Below, piece after piece: positions 25,318 through 34,443 of a stretch of DNA of 64,000 nt. This stretch comes from Archangium gephyra. GTDB taxonomy: Bacteria; Myxococcota; Myxococcia; Myxococcales; Myxococcaceae. Each line of letters begins with the position of its first letter. Position 1 is the first letter of the stretch. The DNA lies in assembly GCF_001027285.1 (NCBI RefSeq), contig NZ_CP011509.1, positions 5,232,501-5,296,500 on the forward strand, read 5' to 3'. Both the position numbers and the translations under genes were made by a program. The notes beneath the pieces were generated by a model, which saw only the letters and a list, made by a program, of their open reading frames with translations, ran no database searches and had not been told where the DNA came from.

Positions 25318-27138
25318 ATGGCGGTCCCGTTCATTACCGAGGTCAAGCGTACTCATACCTGCGGCCAGCTCACCAAGGCCAACATCGGTGAGGAGGTCGT
25401 CCTCTTCGGCTGGGTGCAGAACAGGCGAGACCACGGTGGCGCTGTCTTCATCGACCTGCGTGACCGCGAGGGCCTCACCCAGGTGGTCTTCGAGCCGGAC
25501 ATCGCCAAGGACGCCCACGAGCTGGCCGGGCAGCTGCGGCTCGAGTACTGCATCGGCATCAAGGGCAAGGTCGCCTCGCGTGGCACCCAGGTCAACCCCA
25601 AGCTCAAGACGGGGGAGATCGAGATCAAGGCCACGGATCTCACCATCTTCAACCGCTCCGAGCCCACGCCCTTCCTCGTCGAGGACAGCATCGACACGGC
25701 CGAGGACAAGCGTCTGGCGTACCGCTTCCTGGATCTGCGCCGCAAGCCGCTGCAGCAGTCGCTGATGACGCGTTCCAAGATGAACGCCCTCACGCGCTCG
25801 TACATGGTGGACAACCGCTTCCTGGAGCTCGAGACGCCCTTCATGGGCAAGTACACGCCGGGCGGCGCGCGCAACTTCCTCGTCCCCAGCCGGCTCAACC
25901 CGGGCAAGTTCTACGCCCTGGCCGAGAGCCCCCAGCTCTACAAGCAGCTCTTCATGGTGGCGGGCTTCGACCGCTACTTCCAGATCGTCAAGTGCTTCCG
26001 CGACGAGGACCTGCGTCTGGACCGGCAGCCCGAGTTCACGCAGATCGACGTGGAGATGAGCTTCGTCACCCAGGACGACATCTTCACCATCATCGAGGGG
26101 CTCATCAAGAAGCTGTGGGGCGAGGTGCTCGGCATCGACGTGCCCACGCCCTTCATGCGGATGGACTTCTACGAGTCCATGGCGAAGTACGGCAACGACA
26201 AGCCGGACCTGCGCTTCGGGCTGGAGCACATCGTGCTCACGGACCTCATCAAGCAGCACGGCGCCGGTGGCGGCGTGCCGATGATGTCGGAGGCGGTGGA
26301 GCAGGGCGGCATCGTCAAGGCCATGGTCGTCCCCGCGGACAAGCCGATGAGCCGCGCGGAGAGCGACAAGCTGGAGGAGTTCGCCAAGCAGAACGGCGCC
26401 AAGGGACTGGCCCGCGCCAAGGTGGGCGAGGGCGGTGAGTGGACGCAGTCCCCGCTGTCCAAGACGATCACCCCCGCGCTGCGCCAGGCCATCAACCAGG
26501 CGTGCAACGCGAAGACGGGCGATCTGCTCCTGTTCCAGTTCGGCCGCGAGTCGCTGGTGCACACGGTGATGGCCAACCTGCGCGTGCACGTGGCCAAGAA
26601 GCTGGGCCTCATCCCCGAGTACGGCAGCGGCGGCGTGTGGAAGTTCCTCTGGGTGGTGAACCCGCCCCTCTTCGAGTACGACGAGGAGACCAAGACGTGG
26701 GCCGCCGCGCACCACGCCTTCACCCGCCCCCACGACGAGGACGTGCAGTACCTGCTGACGGATCCGGGCCGCGTGAAGTGCCACCGCTACGACGTGGTGC
26801 TCAACGGCTTCGAGATCGGCGGCGGCTCCATCCGTCTGCATGACCCGAAGGTGCAGGCCGAGGTCTTCAAGGCGCTGGGCATCTCGGACGAGGACGCGCG
26901 GGCCAAGTTCGGCTTCCTGCTGGACGCGCTGAAGTTCGGCGCGCCCCCGCACGGTGGCATCGCGCTGGGCATGGACCGTCTGGTCATGCTGCTGACGGGC
27001 GCCGAGTCCCTGCGTGACGTCATCCCGTTCCCCAAGACGAAGATGGGCACGGACCTGATGACGGGCGCGCCCGGCGACGTGGACGACAAGCAGCTGCGTG
27101 ACGTGCACGTGCGTCCCGTGCCGCTCCCCCAGAAGTAG
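25318..27138 (+). CDS. aspS: aspartyl-tRNA synthetase
   Basis: The 606-residue class II synthetase begins with an OB-fold anticodon-binding domain (VVLFGWVQNRRDHGGAVFIDLRDREG). It has motif 2 FRDEDLRLDRQPEFTQIDVEM, a bacterial GAD insertion in the middle, and motif 3 GGIALGMDRLVMLL near the end. It charges tRNA-Asp. Whether it is discriminating or also charges tRNA-Asn was not resolved. The length is typical of bacterial AspRS. Confidence 0.97.
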   Translation: MAVPFITEVKRTHTCGQLTKANIGEEVVLFGWVQNRRDHGGAVFIDLRDREGLTQVVFEPDIAKDAHELAGQLRLEYCIGIKGKVASRGTQVNPKLKTGEIEIKATDLTIFNRSEPTPFLVEDSIDTAEDKRLAYRFLDLRRKPLQQSLMTRSKMNALTRSYMVDNRFLELETPFMGKYTPGGARNFLVPSRLNPGKFYALAESPQLYKQLFMVAGFDRYFQIVKCFRDEDLRLDRQPEFTQIDVEMSFVTQDDIFTIIEGLIKKLWGEVLGIDVPTPFMRMDFYESMAKYGNDKPDLRFGLEHIVLTDLIKQHGAGGGVPMMSEAVEQGGIVKAMVVPADKPMSRAESDKLEEFAKQNGAKGLARAKVGEGGEWTQSPLSKTITPALRQAINQACNAKTGDLLLFQFGRESLVHTVMANLRVHVAKKLGLIPEYGSGGVWKFLWVVNPPLFEYDEETKTWAAAHHAFTRPHDEDVQYLLTDPGRVKCHRYDVVLNGFEIGGGSIRLHDPKVQAEVFKALGISDEDARAKFGFLLDALKFGAPPHGGIALGMDRLVMLLTGAESLRDVIPFPKTKMGTDLMTGAPGDVDDKQLRDVHVRPVPLPQK

Positions 27139-27154
27139 AGACCTGGAAACGGCG

Positions 27155-28072
27155 ATGAAGACGTTCCTCGTGGTGAATCCGCGCAGCGCGGGTGGCGAGA
27201 CGGGCAAGCGCTGGGCGGAGATCTCGGGCCAGGTGACCCGGGCGATCGGCGACTTCGGGTTCGGCTTCACCGAGCGCGCCATGGACGCGGTGCGCCTGAC
27301 GCGCGATGCGCTCCAGGACGGGTATGAGTGCATCGCCGCCGTGGGGGGCGATGGCACCGTCAACGAGGTGGTCAACGGCTTCTTCGCCGAGGGCAAGGCC
27401 ATCAATCCCAACGCGGCCCTGGGGCTCATCCCCCGGGGCACCGGTGGCGACTTCCGGCGCGCCTTCGGCTGGGAGCTGGATCTGGACTCCGCCCTGGCGC
27501 GGCTGCGCACCGACAAGACCGAGCCCTTCGACGTGGGGTTCGTCGAGTACGTCAACCACCAGGGCCAGAAGGAGTCGCGCTACTTCGCCAACATCGCCTC
27601 CTTCGGCGTGAGCGCGGCGGTGGCGCACGAGGTCAACATCGGCAGCAAGGCGCTCGGCGGCAACCTGAGCTTCCTGTGGGGCACGGTGAAGACCATGGCG
27701 AAGTACAAGGACCGCAAGGTGCGCCTGCGCGTGGACGGCGGCGAGCCCGAGGAGCTGGGCATCACCGTCGTGGCCGCCTCCAACGGCCGCTACTTCGGCA
27801 GCGGCATGTGCGTGGCGCCCAAGGCCATCACCCATGATGGCGTGTTCGACCTGACCATCTGGCACGACTACGGCCTGTCCGACTTCATCATCAAGTCCAA
27901 GGGCGTCTACAACGGTGACCACATCACCTGGAACAAGACGCGCTACCTCCAGTGCCGCACCCTGGAGGCGGACAGCGACGAGGAAGTGTTCCTGGAGATG
28001 GATGGCGAGGTGCCCGGCAGGCTGCCGTGCCGCGTCTCCATCCTCCCCGGAGCCATCCGCCTCAAGGTGTGA
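27155..28072 (+). CDS. diacylglycerol kinase-family lipid kinase
   Basis: The 305-residue protein has the family motifs VVNPRSAGG at the N-terminus, GGDGTVNEVVNGF (nucleotide loop) and PRGTGGDFRRAF. A second domain contains the LDGEVP-like EMDGEVPGRLPC. These enzymes phosphorylate diacylglycerol, sphingosine or related lipids with ATP. The gene starts 16 bp after aspS and is probably co-transcribed. The exact lipid substrate is not shown. Confidence 0.92.
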   Translation: MKTFLVVNPRSAGGETGKRWAEISGQVTRAIGDFGFGFTERAMDAVRLTRDALQDGYECIAAVGGDGTVNEVVNGFFAEGKAINPNAALGLIPRGTGGDFRRAFGWELDLDSALARLRTDKTEPFDVGFVEYVNHQGQKESRYFANIASFGVSAAVAHEVNIGSKALGGNLSFLWGTVKTMAKYKDRKVRLRVDGGEPEELGITVVAASNGRYFGSGMCVAPKAITHDGVFDLTIWHDYGLSDFIIKSKGVYNGDHITWNKTRYLQCRTLEADSDEEVFLEMDGEVPGRLPCRVSILPGAIRLKV

Positions 28073-28087
28073 GGCGCGCCCGCCGTT

Positions 28088-29419
28088 TCAGGGCGTGGCG
28101 GACGTGGTGAAGCTGCGCGACCCGGAGATGCCGACGGAGACATCCGTCGAGCCCAGGAACGGGTTGCCCTGCTCCGAGAGGAGGCTCAGGGCATCCATCG
28201 AGGCCACCGGAGCGAAGCCCTGGACGTTCCAGGAGAACGTGGTGCTGGCGGGCAAACTCATGTCGACGGCGCTCAGGTCCGGGAGCGTGGTCCGCGTGCC
28301 GCTCGTGTAGATGTTCACCGTATAGGGGAACGTCCCCTCCGCCGGATCATCCTCCTGGATCTGGAACTGGTGGATGCCGCCCGTGAACCCCGTCCAGGAG
28401 AACTCGGTGGCGCGGGTCACCTCCGTCGCCTCGTTCGCCGGCTGGCCCTGCTGCGGGGCCGCCTGAATCACCAGCGCCGCGTCGCGGGTGCCAGCGGTCA
28501 ATCCCTTCTTGTAGAGCTTGGAGTAGGCCGTCTGGAGGGGCTCGCCCGGTTTCTCCATGAGCGCGTTCACGTTCATCGTGAAGGTGCTCTGGGGAATCTG
28601 GGGCACCAGGTAATCGAAAGCGCTGCCGGGCTCGGTGTCGGAGAACAAGTAGGTGTTGGCGCTCCCGTCGGGCACGAGATGCGTGTCGAGCGTCGTCAGG
28701 GCATAACCGTCCGGAACGGTGATGCTGCCCGCGAGACGGGCCTCGGCCACGGGGGTCAGCGTGATGTCCACCGCGGAGTGCATGGCGGTATCGTTGAGCG
28801 TCACGTTGTCGCGCCGGCCAAAACCCAGATAGCGCGAGGGCGGCGAGAAGAACCTGCTGCGCTCCGACTGGAGCACATAGAGCGTGCCCGTGATGGAGGC
28901 GGGCCCCCTCCAGCCCACCGCCGCATAATAGGTACCCCCGGGGTTCGGGTTGGTGGCACTGCTGCTGCTCGCCGAGGCGAATTCCACCCGGGTGTAGCGG
29001 ATGGAGTCGTAGGGCGTGCTTCCACCGGTGACGGTTCCCTGCAGCCCGGCCGAGCGATCGTCGTCCTCCTCCCTCGTGGCGAAGGGCAGTGTGAGGTCCT
29101 GGCGCGAGAGCCCCTTGTAGACGGCCGCTGTGCGGAGCGTGCGTTGAACCACGATGACATCGTAGGGAGCCGTCACTCCGTCGATGCTGAAGGCTCCCGC
29201 CCTGTCCAGGTCGACCGCGTGTCTGTCATCACCCGGGATGAGAATCGATGCGTTCTCGAGGGGCTGACCCTCCCCATCCAGCACTCTTCCGGTCACCGTG
29301 AGGGTGGTGGGAGGCGCCGGGTCTCCACCGGGATTGGGCTCGGGCTTGGGAGCCGGGTCGGGACACGCCGTCAACAGCAATGCGGCACCACCACCCCACA
29401 TCCACGCTGCGCTCTTCAT
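28088..29419 (-). CDS. lipoprotein with carboxypeptidase-regulatory-like domain
   Basis: The 443-residue protein has a lipoprotein signal ending LLLTAC, a proline-rich linker, then VTGRVLDGEGQPLENASILIPG, the start of a carboxypeptidase regulatory-like/transthyretin-fold domain. The remainder is beta-rich and ends in a region with IHQFQIQEDDP. It is probably a surface or periplasmic anchored protein. ATG 29419 starts the signal; the upstream in-frame stretch looks non-coding. Confidence 0.82.
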   Translation of the reverse strand: MKSAAWMWGGGAALLLTACPDPAPKPEPNPGGDPAPPTTLTVTGRVLDGEGQPLENASILIPGDDRHAVDLDRAGAFSIDGVTAPYDVIVVQRTLRTAAVYKGLSRQDLTLPFATREEDDDRSAGLQGTVTGGSTPYDSIRYTRVEFASASSSSATNPNPGGTYYAAVGWRGPASITGTLYVLQSERSRFFSPPSRYLGFGRRDNVTLNDTAMHSAVDITLTPVAEARLAGSITVPDGYALTTLDTHLVPDGSANTYLFSDTEPGSAFDYLVPQIPQSTFTMNVNALMEKPGEPLQTAYSKLYKKGLTAGTRDAALVIQAAPQQGQPANEATEVTRATEFSWTGFTGGIHQFQIQEDDPAEGTFPYTVNIYTSGTRTTLPDLSAVDMSLPASTTFSWNVQGFAPVASMDALSLLSEQGNPFLGSTDVSVGISGSRSFTTSATP

Positions 29420-29483
29420 CAAGGGCTTCTCCCGCCTGGGTCTGGCAGATGATGTCCCTTGCCCGCGAACCAGGACAAGGGGC

Positions 29484-30950
29484 TCAGCGCCCCTGGCCCG
29501 TTTCCTTGAAGTCCGCGGCCGACAGCCCATGCCGGCGCAGCAGCTCGTAGAAGTCGGTGCGGTTGCGTCCGGCCATGCGCGCCGCGGCGCTCACGTTGCC
29601 TCCACTGCGGCGCAGGGCCTCGATCAGGTAGTCGCGCTCGAACGCGTCACGCGCCTCGCGCAGAGTGGGCAGCGGAGCCTCGGTGTCGGGCGCCCGGGGA
29701 GACGCGGCCCCGGGAGCGGCCTCCTCCACCGCGGAAGGCGTGGAGCGAGGGGAGGGCTGCACGAGGTGCGTCAGGTGCTCCGCCCTCAGCTCCTCGGAGG
29801 CGGCCAGCAGGACGGCGGCCTCCATCACGTTGAGCAGCTCGCGCACGTTGCCCGGCCACGTGTAGTCCCGCAGGAACTGGAGGGCCTCCGGGCTCAGGTG
29901 CGGCACCCGCATTCCATTGTGCGCCGCCGCCCGCTCGAGGAAGAGCTGGGCCAGCAGGGCGATGTCCTCGGGCCGCTCGCGCAACGGCGGCATGGTGAGC
30001 GGCACCACGCAGAGCCGGTAGTAGAGATCCTCCCGGAAGCGCCGGAGCTCCACCTCCTCGCGGAGGTCCCGGTTGGTGGCCGCCACCACCCGCACGTCCG
30101 CGTCCTCCTCGGTGCTCGAGCCCACCCGCGTGTAGCGCCGCTCCTGCAACACCCGCAGCAGCTTCACCTGCACGCTGGGAGGCGCCTCGCCCACCTCGTC
30201 CAGGAAGAGCGTCCCACCCCGCGCGGCCCCGAAGAGCCCCTCGCGCGACTGCGTGGCGCCGGTGAAGGCCCCCTTCACGTGGCCGAACAGCTCGCTCTCC
30301 AGCAGCTCCGGCGGCAGCGCCCCGCAGTTCACCGCGACGAAGGGCCCGTGCGCGCGCCGGGAGAGTCCGTGCAGCAACCGCGCCGCCAGCTCCTTGCCCG
30401 TGCCCGATTCGCCGAGCACCAGCACCGTGGCATCCGAGGGCGCCACCCGGGCGATGTTCGCTCGCACCTGGGTGATGGCCGGGCTCCGGCCGATCAACCG
30501 CTCGCGCGGAACGCCCGCCACGATGCGGCGCAGATCCTCCACCTCGCGCTGCAACGTCGTGCGCTCGAGCGCGTGCACCAGCTTCTGCACCAGCTCGTGG
30601 TCCTGGAAGGGCTTGGTGAGGAAGCCATAGGCACCCCGGCGCATGGCTTCCACCGCGGTCTCGATGGTGCCGTGCGCGGTGAGGATGACCACCGGCAGCT
30701 CCGGGATGCGCTCGCGGGCCTGGGCGAGCACCTCCAGGCCATCCACGTCTCCCAGCCGGAGATCCAGCACCATCGCGTCCACCTTGCCCGCCTCCACCCG
30801 CTCGAGCGCCTGCTGGCCGGTGGGGACACTCGCCACCTGCATCCCCTGGGCCTCCAGGCGCAGGGAGATGAGCTCACACAGCTCGAGGTCGTCATCCACC
30901 ACCAGCACGCGGTTGGCGGGGGAGGACGGAGGCTGGGAGGACGGGCTCAT
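29484..30950 (-). CDS. NtrC-family sigma54-dependent response regulator
   Basis: The 488-residue protein has three parts. The receiver domain has phospho-acceptor Asp63 and Lys113. The AAA+ domain has GESGTGKE (Walker A), GAFTGA (sigma54 contact) and GGTLFLDEVGE (Walker B). The C-terminal Fis-type helix-turn-helix (GGNVSAAARMAGRNRTDFYELLRRHGL) lies at about 455-488. It activates sigma54 promoters when phosphorylated. The ATG overlaps the histidine kinase stop (ATGA), so the kinase is its cognate partner. Confidence 0.96.
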   Translation of the reverse strand: MSPSSQPPSSPANRVLVVDDDLELCELISLRLEAQGMQVASVPTGQQALERVEAGKVDAMVLDLRLGDVDGLEVLAQARERIPELPVVILTAHGTIETAVEAMRRGAYGFLTKPFQDHELVQKLVHALERTTLQREVEDLRRIVAGVPRERLIGRSPAITQVRANIARVAPSDATVLVLGESGTGKELAARLLHGLSRRAHGPFVAVNCGALPPELLESELFGHVKGAFTGATQSREGLFGAARGGTLFLDEVGEAPPSVQVKLLRVLQERRYTRVGSSTEEDADVRVVAATNRDLREEVELRRFREDLYYRLCVVPLTMPPLRERPEDIALLAQLFLERAAAHNGMRVPHLSPEALQFLRDYTWPGNVRELLNVMEAAVLLAASEELRAEHLTHLVQPSPRSTPSAVEEAAPGAASPRAPDTEAPLPTLREARDAFERDYLIEALRRSGGNVSAAARMAGRNRTDFYELLRRHGLSAADFKETGQGR

Positions 30951-32479
30951 GCGGGGCTCCGGGCGGATGGCGACGGAGAGGGAGTCGCCTCGGCAGCGTA
31001 GCGGAGCGAGGCGGGTCCATCGAGCGGTATCCAGACGGCGAAGGCCGCGCCCTGGCCCGGTTCGTCGAGGAAGGCCACCTCGCCTCCATGCGCGCGCATC
31101 ATCTCGCGCGCCAGCGGCAGGCCCAGGCCGATTCCGGGCGGGTGGGCGGTGTTGCCCACCGGGGAGGTGAAGAAGTGCTCGAAGAGCCGGTCCCGCACCT
31201 CGGGCCGGACTCCCGGGCCCTCGTCGCGCACCACCACCCGGGCCCAGGTTCCGGACGCGGTGGGTCCCGGCGGTCCCTCCTGGGTGACGGTGCGGATCAT
31301 CCGGACCTTCTGCCCCCGCGAGGAGACTCGGATGGCGTTGCCCAGGAGGTTGGCCACCGCGCGCTCGATGAGGGCGGCGTCGAGCGAGGCCGGGGACAGC
31401 GCCCCTTCCTTCTCCAACTCCAGCTGGACTCCGGCCTCCTCGGCCTCGGCGCGCGTGTCCTCCATCGCCCGGACGAGCACGTCATCCAACAGGCAGCCCG
31501 CCTCGAGCCGCAGCGCCTTGCCGGACTTCACACGGGACATGTCGAGCAGCGCGGACACCAGGCGGATCTCCCGCTCGCAGGCACTGCGCGCCAGCTCGAT
31601 CACCCGCCGTTGCTGCGCATTGAGCGGACCGGTGGTGCCGTCCGCCATCAGCCCGAGCGCGGCCCGCAGCCGCGTGAGCGGCGTCCGGAGATCGTGCGAC
31701 ACGGAAGCCACGAAGGCGTCCTTGAGCTGATCGATCTCCGCCAGACGCGCACGCGTCCGCTCCAGCTCGGAGGCCAGCTCCTGCACCTCGAGCGGACCCT
31801 CCACCGGACTGATGGGAGCGAAGTTCCCCTGGCCCACCCGCCGGGCCTGCGTGGCGAGCAGCTCCAGCGGCCGCGTCACCCCTCGCGCCATCCAGCGCGC
31901 CACGCCCCAGGCGGCGAACACCGCCAGGGCTCCGAAGATCAACCCCACGCCGATCGCCGTGGCGCCAATGGCATAGGCCTCGGCCTCGCGCTCGAGCACC
32001 ATCTCGTGCAGGGAGCGCACGAGGGCGATCCAGGCATCCGTGAGGTTCTCGTCCCAGATGAGCCGCTTCTCCCGCAGCGCGGGCTCGAAGAGGCGGGCAC
32101 AGGTGTTCTCCTCGCTCACGTACCGTGCATAGGCGCGGTACTCCTGCGCCGTGTTGCGGATGCTCGGCTGGATGGCGTCTCCGTGCCGGGCGAGCAGCAG
32201 CTCCAGCTGGCGCAGGGCTGTCTTCAGGGAGACGGCGGCCTCGGGCCCGATGCCCGGGTCACGTTCACAGGCCAGGATGGCGTGCCGGGCGGCGACCTCG
32301 ATGCCCCAGGCCGCTTGATGCACGGCCTCCTCCTCCTGGACCTGGCCCAAGTGCTCCTCGCGGAGCTCCGTGAGGAGGCTCGTCATGCGAACCAGGGCCA
32401 CCACGGCGAAGCCGGCGGCGCCGAGCAGGACGGCGGTGAGCAGGGAATGGGAGATGAGCAGTCGCTGGACGAGGCGCAT
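30947..32479 (-). CDS. membrane sensor histidine kinase
   Basis: The 510-residue protein has an N-terminal membrane helix (about 10-32), a periplasmic four-helix-type sensor, a second helix (about 165-190), and HAMP. HisKA carries His262 in SHDLRTPLTRL, and the HATPase domain has NLLGNAIRVS, DEGPGVRPEVRDRLFEHFF and GIGLGLPLAREMM. It phosphorylates the coupled NtrC-type regulator. The signal is unknown. Confidence 0.95.
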   Translation of the reverse strand: MRLVQRLLISHSLLTAVLLGAAGFAVVALVRMTSLLTELREEHLGQVQEEEAVHQAAWGIEVAARHAILACERDPGIGPEAAVSLKTALRQLELLLARHGDAIQPSIRNTAQEYRAYARYVSEENTCARLFEPALREKRLIWDENLTDAWIALVRSLHEMVLEREAEAYAIGATAIGVGLIFGALAVFAAWGVARWMARGVTRPLELLATQARRVGQGNFAPISPVEGPLEVQELASELERTRARLAEIDQLKDAFVASVSHDLRTPLTRLRAALGLMADGTTGPLNAQQRRVIELARSACEREIRLVSALLDMSRVKSGKALRLEAGCLLDDVLVRAMEDTRAEAEEAGVQLELEKEGALSPASLDAALIERAVANLLGNAIRVSSRGQKVRMIRTVTQEGPPGPTASGTWARVVVRDEGPGVRPEVRDRLFEHFFTSPVGNTAHPPGIGLGLPLAREMMRAHGGEVAFLDEPGQGAAFAVWIPLDGPASLRYAAEATPSPSPSARSPA

Positions 32480-32568
32480 GAGATGAGCGGGCTCCGGGGG
32501 AGCGCGTCCTAACGTGCTCCCCGTTTCCGTGCACGCGCGAGTGTATCCAGCTGTTCACTCTCCACACG

Positions 32569-32635
32569 GGTGTCGGCTGGAACGGACAGGTGTCGGTTCA
32601 TTCCATCAACCGGGGTGTCGGCTCGAGCCGACAGG
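32569..32635. promoter_or_regulatory. repeated TGTCGG dyad, probable operator between the histidine kinase and SulP genes
   Basis: A perfect 18-bp palindrome, TGTCGGCTCGAGCCGACA, lies at 32616-32633. An imperfect copy, TGTCGGCTGGAACGGACA, lies at 32571-32588, and a further half-site TGTCGG is at 32591. The two full copies share GGTGTCGGCT at 45-bp spacing. The 215-bp gap is the only space for divergent promoters, so a dimeric regulator site is likely. The regulator is not known. Confidence 0.65.
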
Positions 32636-32694
32636 GGAACGCGCTCCCGAGGAGAGACGGCGCGGCATGCGACGTGAAGAGACGCGCCGGCATC

Positions 32695-34422
32695 ATGCTC
32701 GAACATCACTCGTTTGGAGCCGCGGCTCGTGCGCGCTCGCTGTGGCAGGACTGGAAGCAGATGGTGTCTCCCAAGACATTCGGGCAGGACCTGTCTGGAG
32801 CCCTCACGGTGGCGTGTGTGGCGCTTCCTCTCAATCTCGCGCTCGCGGTGGCATCGGGACTGCCCGCCAGCGTGGGCCTCATCAGTGGAGCCATTGCCGG
32901 TGTCGTGGCCGGGTTGCTCGGAGGCTCCCGTCTCCAGGTGACAGGACCCGAGGCCGCGCTGGTGCCCATCGTGCTCCTCCTGGTCCAGCGCCATGGAATC
33001 CAAGGCATGGTCGTGGCCACCTTCCTCTGTGGGCTCTTGCAGATGGTGCTCGGCGTGCTGCGGGTGGGCCGGTTGGCGAAACTGCTGCCTGCGCCGGTGG
33101 TGCGCGGATTCATGGCGGGCATCGGTCTGATCCTCCTCAACAGCCAGCTGCCCCGGTTGTTGGGATTGCCGAAGACGATCGGCACGCTGTCCTCGCTGCC
33201 TGCCCAGGGTGGGGGATGGATGGTGCACGCGGGAGGCATTGCCCTCGGCGTGTTGGCGATCGTCTGCATGGTGGGCCTGCCTCGGGTGCAGCGGCGGGTA
33301 CCCTCGGTGCTGGTGGGGCTCGTGGTGGCCACGCTGCTCGGCGGACTGCTGGGGCCGGAGCTCGCCCGCGTGGGGAGCCTGCCCGCGGGACTGCCTTCGC
33401 CTCACCTGCCCTCGCTGGCGGGCGTGGACTGGAGCGCGCTGCTGCCCGACGTCCTCTCGCTCACCGTGCTCGCGTCACTGGGCTCGCTGATGTCGGCCAG
33501 CGCCATCGATCAGTTCCCGGGCTTCGAGAAGCAGCGGAGCGATCATGATCAGGAGCTGATGGCCCAGGGCATGGCCAACCTCGCGTCCTCGCTCTTCGGC
33601 GGCATGCCGGTGATGGGGGCCATCGTCCGCTCCTCGGTGTCGATCCAGGCGGGCTCCCGCACCCGCGCGGCGTCCGTGCTCCATGCGCTGCTGCTGCTGG
33701 TCGTGTGCCTCGTGGCTGGAGCGCTCGTGGCTCGCGTGCCCATCGCCGCCCTCGCGGGCATTCTCGTGGTGGTCGGCGTGCGGCTGCTGGATCTACGTGG
33801 CCTGCGCGCGCTGTGGGAGCAGGAGCGCCCCCAGGTGGCGGTGGTGGCGGTGACCGCTCTCGTCATCGCCTCGGTGGATCTCCTGCTCGGACTCGGCGCG
33901 GGCGTGCTCGTCTCTCTCGGACTGCTCCTGAGGGCGCGGCCCCGCACGGACATCCAGACGCGCATCCTGCGGTTGGATGGCCGCCCCCACTTCCGGGCCC
34001 TGGGCGCGGTCGCCGCCGAGCAGGACGCGCGGCCGCCCCTCCAGCGTGTCCGCGTCCGCGGGCCGCTCGACTTCCTCTCTCCGGGCATCCTCAATACGGC
34101 GCTCGCCAGCCCGCCCTTCCCGAGGTACCTCGTGCTCGACCTGACCGCGGTGCCCTACCTGGACGCGGCGGGACTCCAGGACGTGCTGAACGTCCGGGAC
34201 TGCCTCGTCATGCGCAAGGGCGTGGTCGTCGTCGTCGCGTGGGGCGAGGTGGAGCGGATGCTCGAGCAGGGCGGCTTCCCGCGACAGTCTCCGTCCGCGA
34301 GCCTGGTGTCCTCGTATGACGACGCGCTGGAGCACATCGCCCGGAGTCACAAGGCCGCCGCCGCGGGCGTTCAGGAACAGGCCCGGCCCGTTCGCACCCG
34401 GGAGCCGGTCCTGGATTCGTAG
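32695..34422 (+). CDS. SulP-family anion transporter with STAS domain
   Basis: The 575-residue protein has about 10-12 membrane helices and the SulP features ALPLNLALAVASGLPASVGLISG and SRLQVTGPEAALVPI. The conserved loop SAIDQFPGFEKQRSDHDQELMAQG with GGMPVMGAIVRSSVS follows. The C-terminal STAS domain (LQRVRVRGPLDFLSPG, LDLTAVPYLDAAGL) lies at about 455-545. It could import sulfate, bicarbonate or another anion. The start is ATG 32695 (GTG 32674 possible). The upstream operator-like dyad may control it. Confidence 0.92.
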   Translation: MLEHHSFGAAARARSLWQDWKQMVSPKTFGQDLSGALTVACVALPLNLALAVASGLPASVGLISGAIAGVVAGLLGGSRLQVTGPEAALVPIVLLLVQRHGIQGMVVATFLCGLLQMVLGVLRVGRLAKLLPAPVVRGFMAGIGLILLNSQLPRLLGLPKTIGTLSSLPAQGGGWMVHAGGIALGVLAIVCMVGLPRVQRRVPSVLVGLVVATLLGGLLGPELARVGSLPAGLPSPHLPSLAGVDWSALLPDVLSLTVLASLGSLMSASAIDQFPGFEKQRSDHDQELMAQGMANLASSLFGGMPVMGAIVRSSVSIQAGSRTRAASVLHALLLLVVCLVAGALVARVPIAALAGILVVVGVRLLDLRGLRALWEQERPQVAVVAVTALVIASVDLLLGLGAGVLVSLGLLLRARPRTDIQTRILRLDGRPHFRALGAVAAEQDARPPLQRVRVRGPLDFLSPGILNTALASPPFPRYLVLDLTAVPYLDAAGLQDVLNVRDCLVMRKGVVVVVAWGEVERMLEQGGFPRQSPSASLVSSYDDALEHIARSHKAAAAGVQEQARPVRTREPVLDS

Positions 34423-34443
34423 CTGGCCGGTCCTCTGTCCGGC

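Noticed and set aside
25258-27555. Long minus-strand reading frame opposite aspS, continuing the outer-membrane gene frame to 1129 residues
   Set aside because: It is antisense to a clear aspartyl-tRNA synthetase and reads as arginine- and alanine-rich shadow sequence. Only the 24166-25221 part has a signal peptide and coherent sequence.
29298-31001. Plus-strand reading frame opposite the sigma54 regulator
   Set aside because: The minus strand has complete receiver, AAA+ and Fis domains. The plus-strand reading is its shadow.
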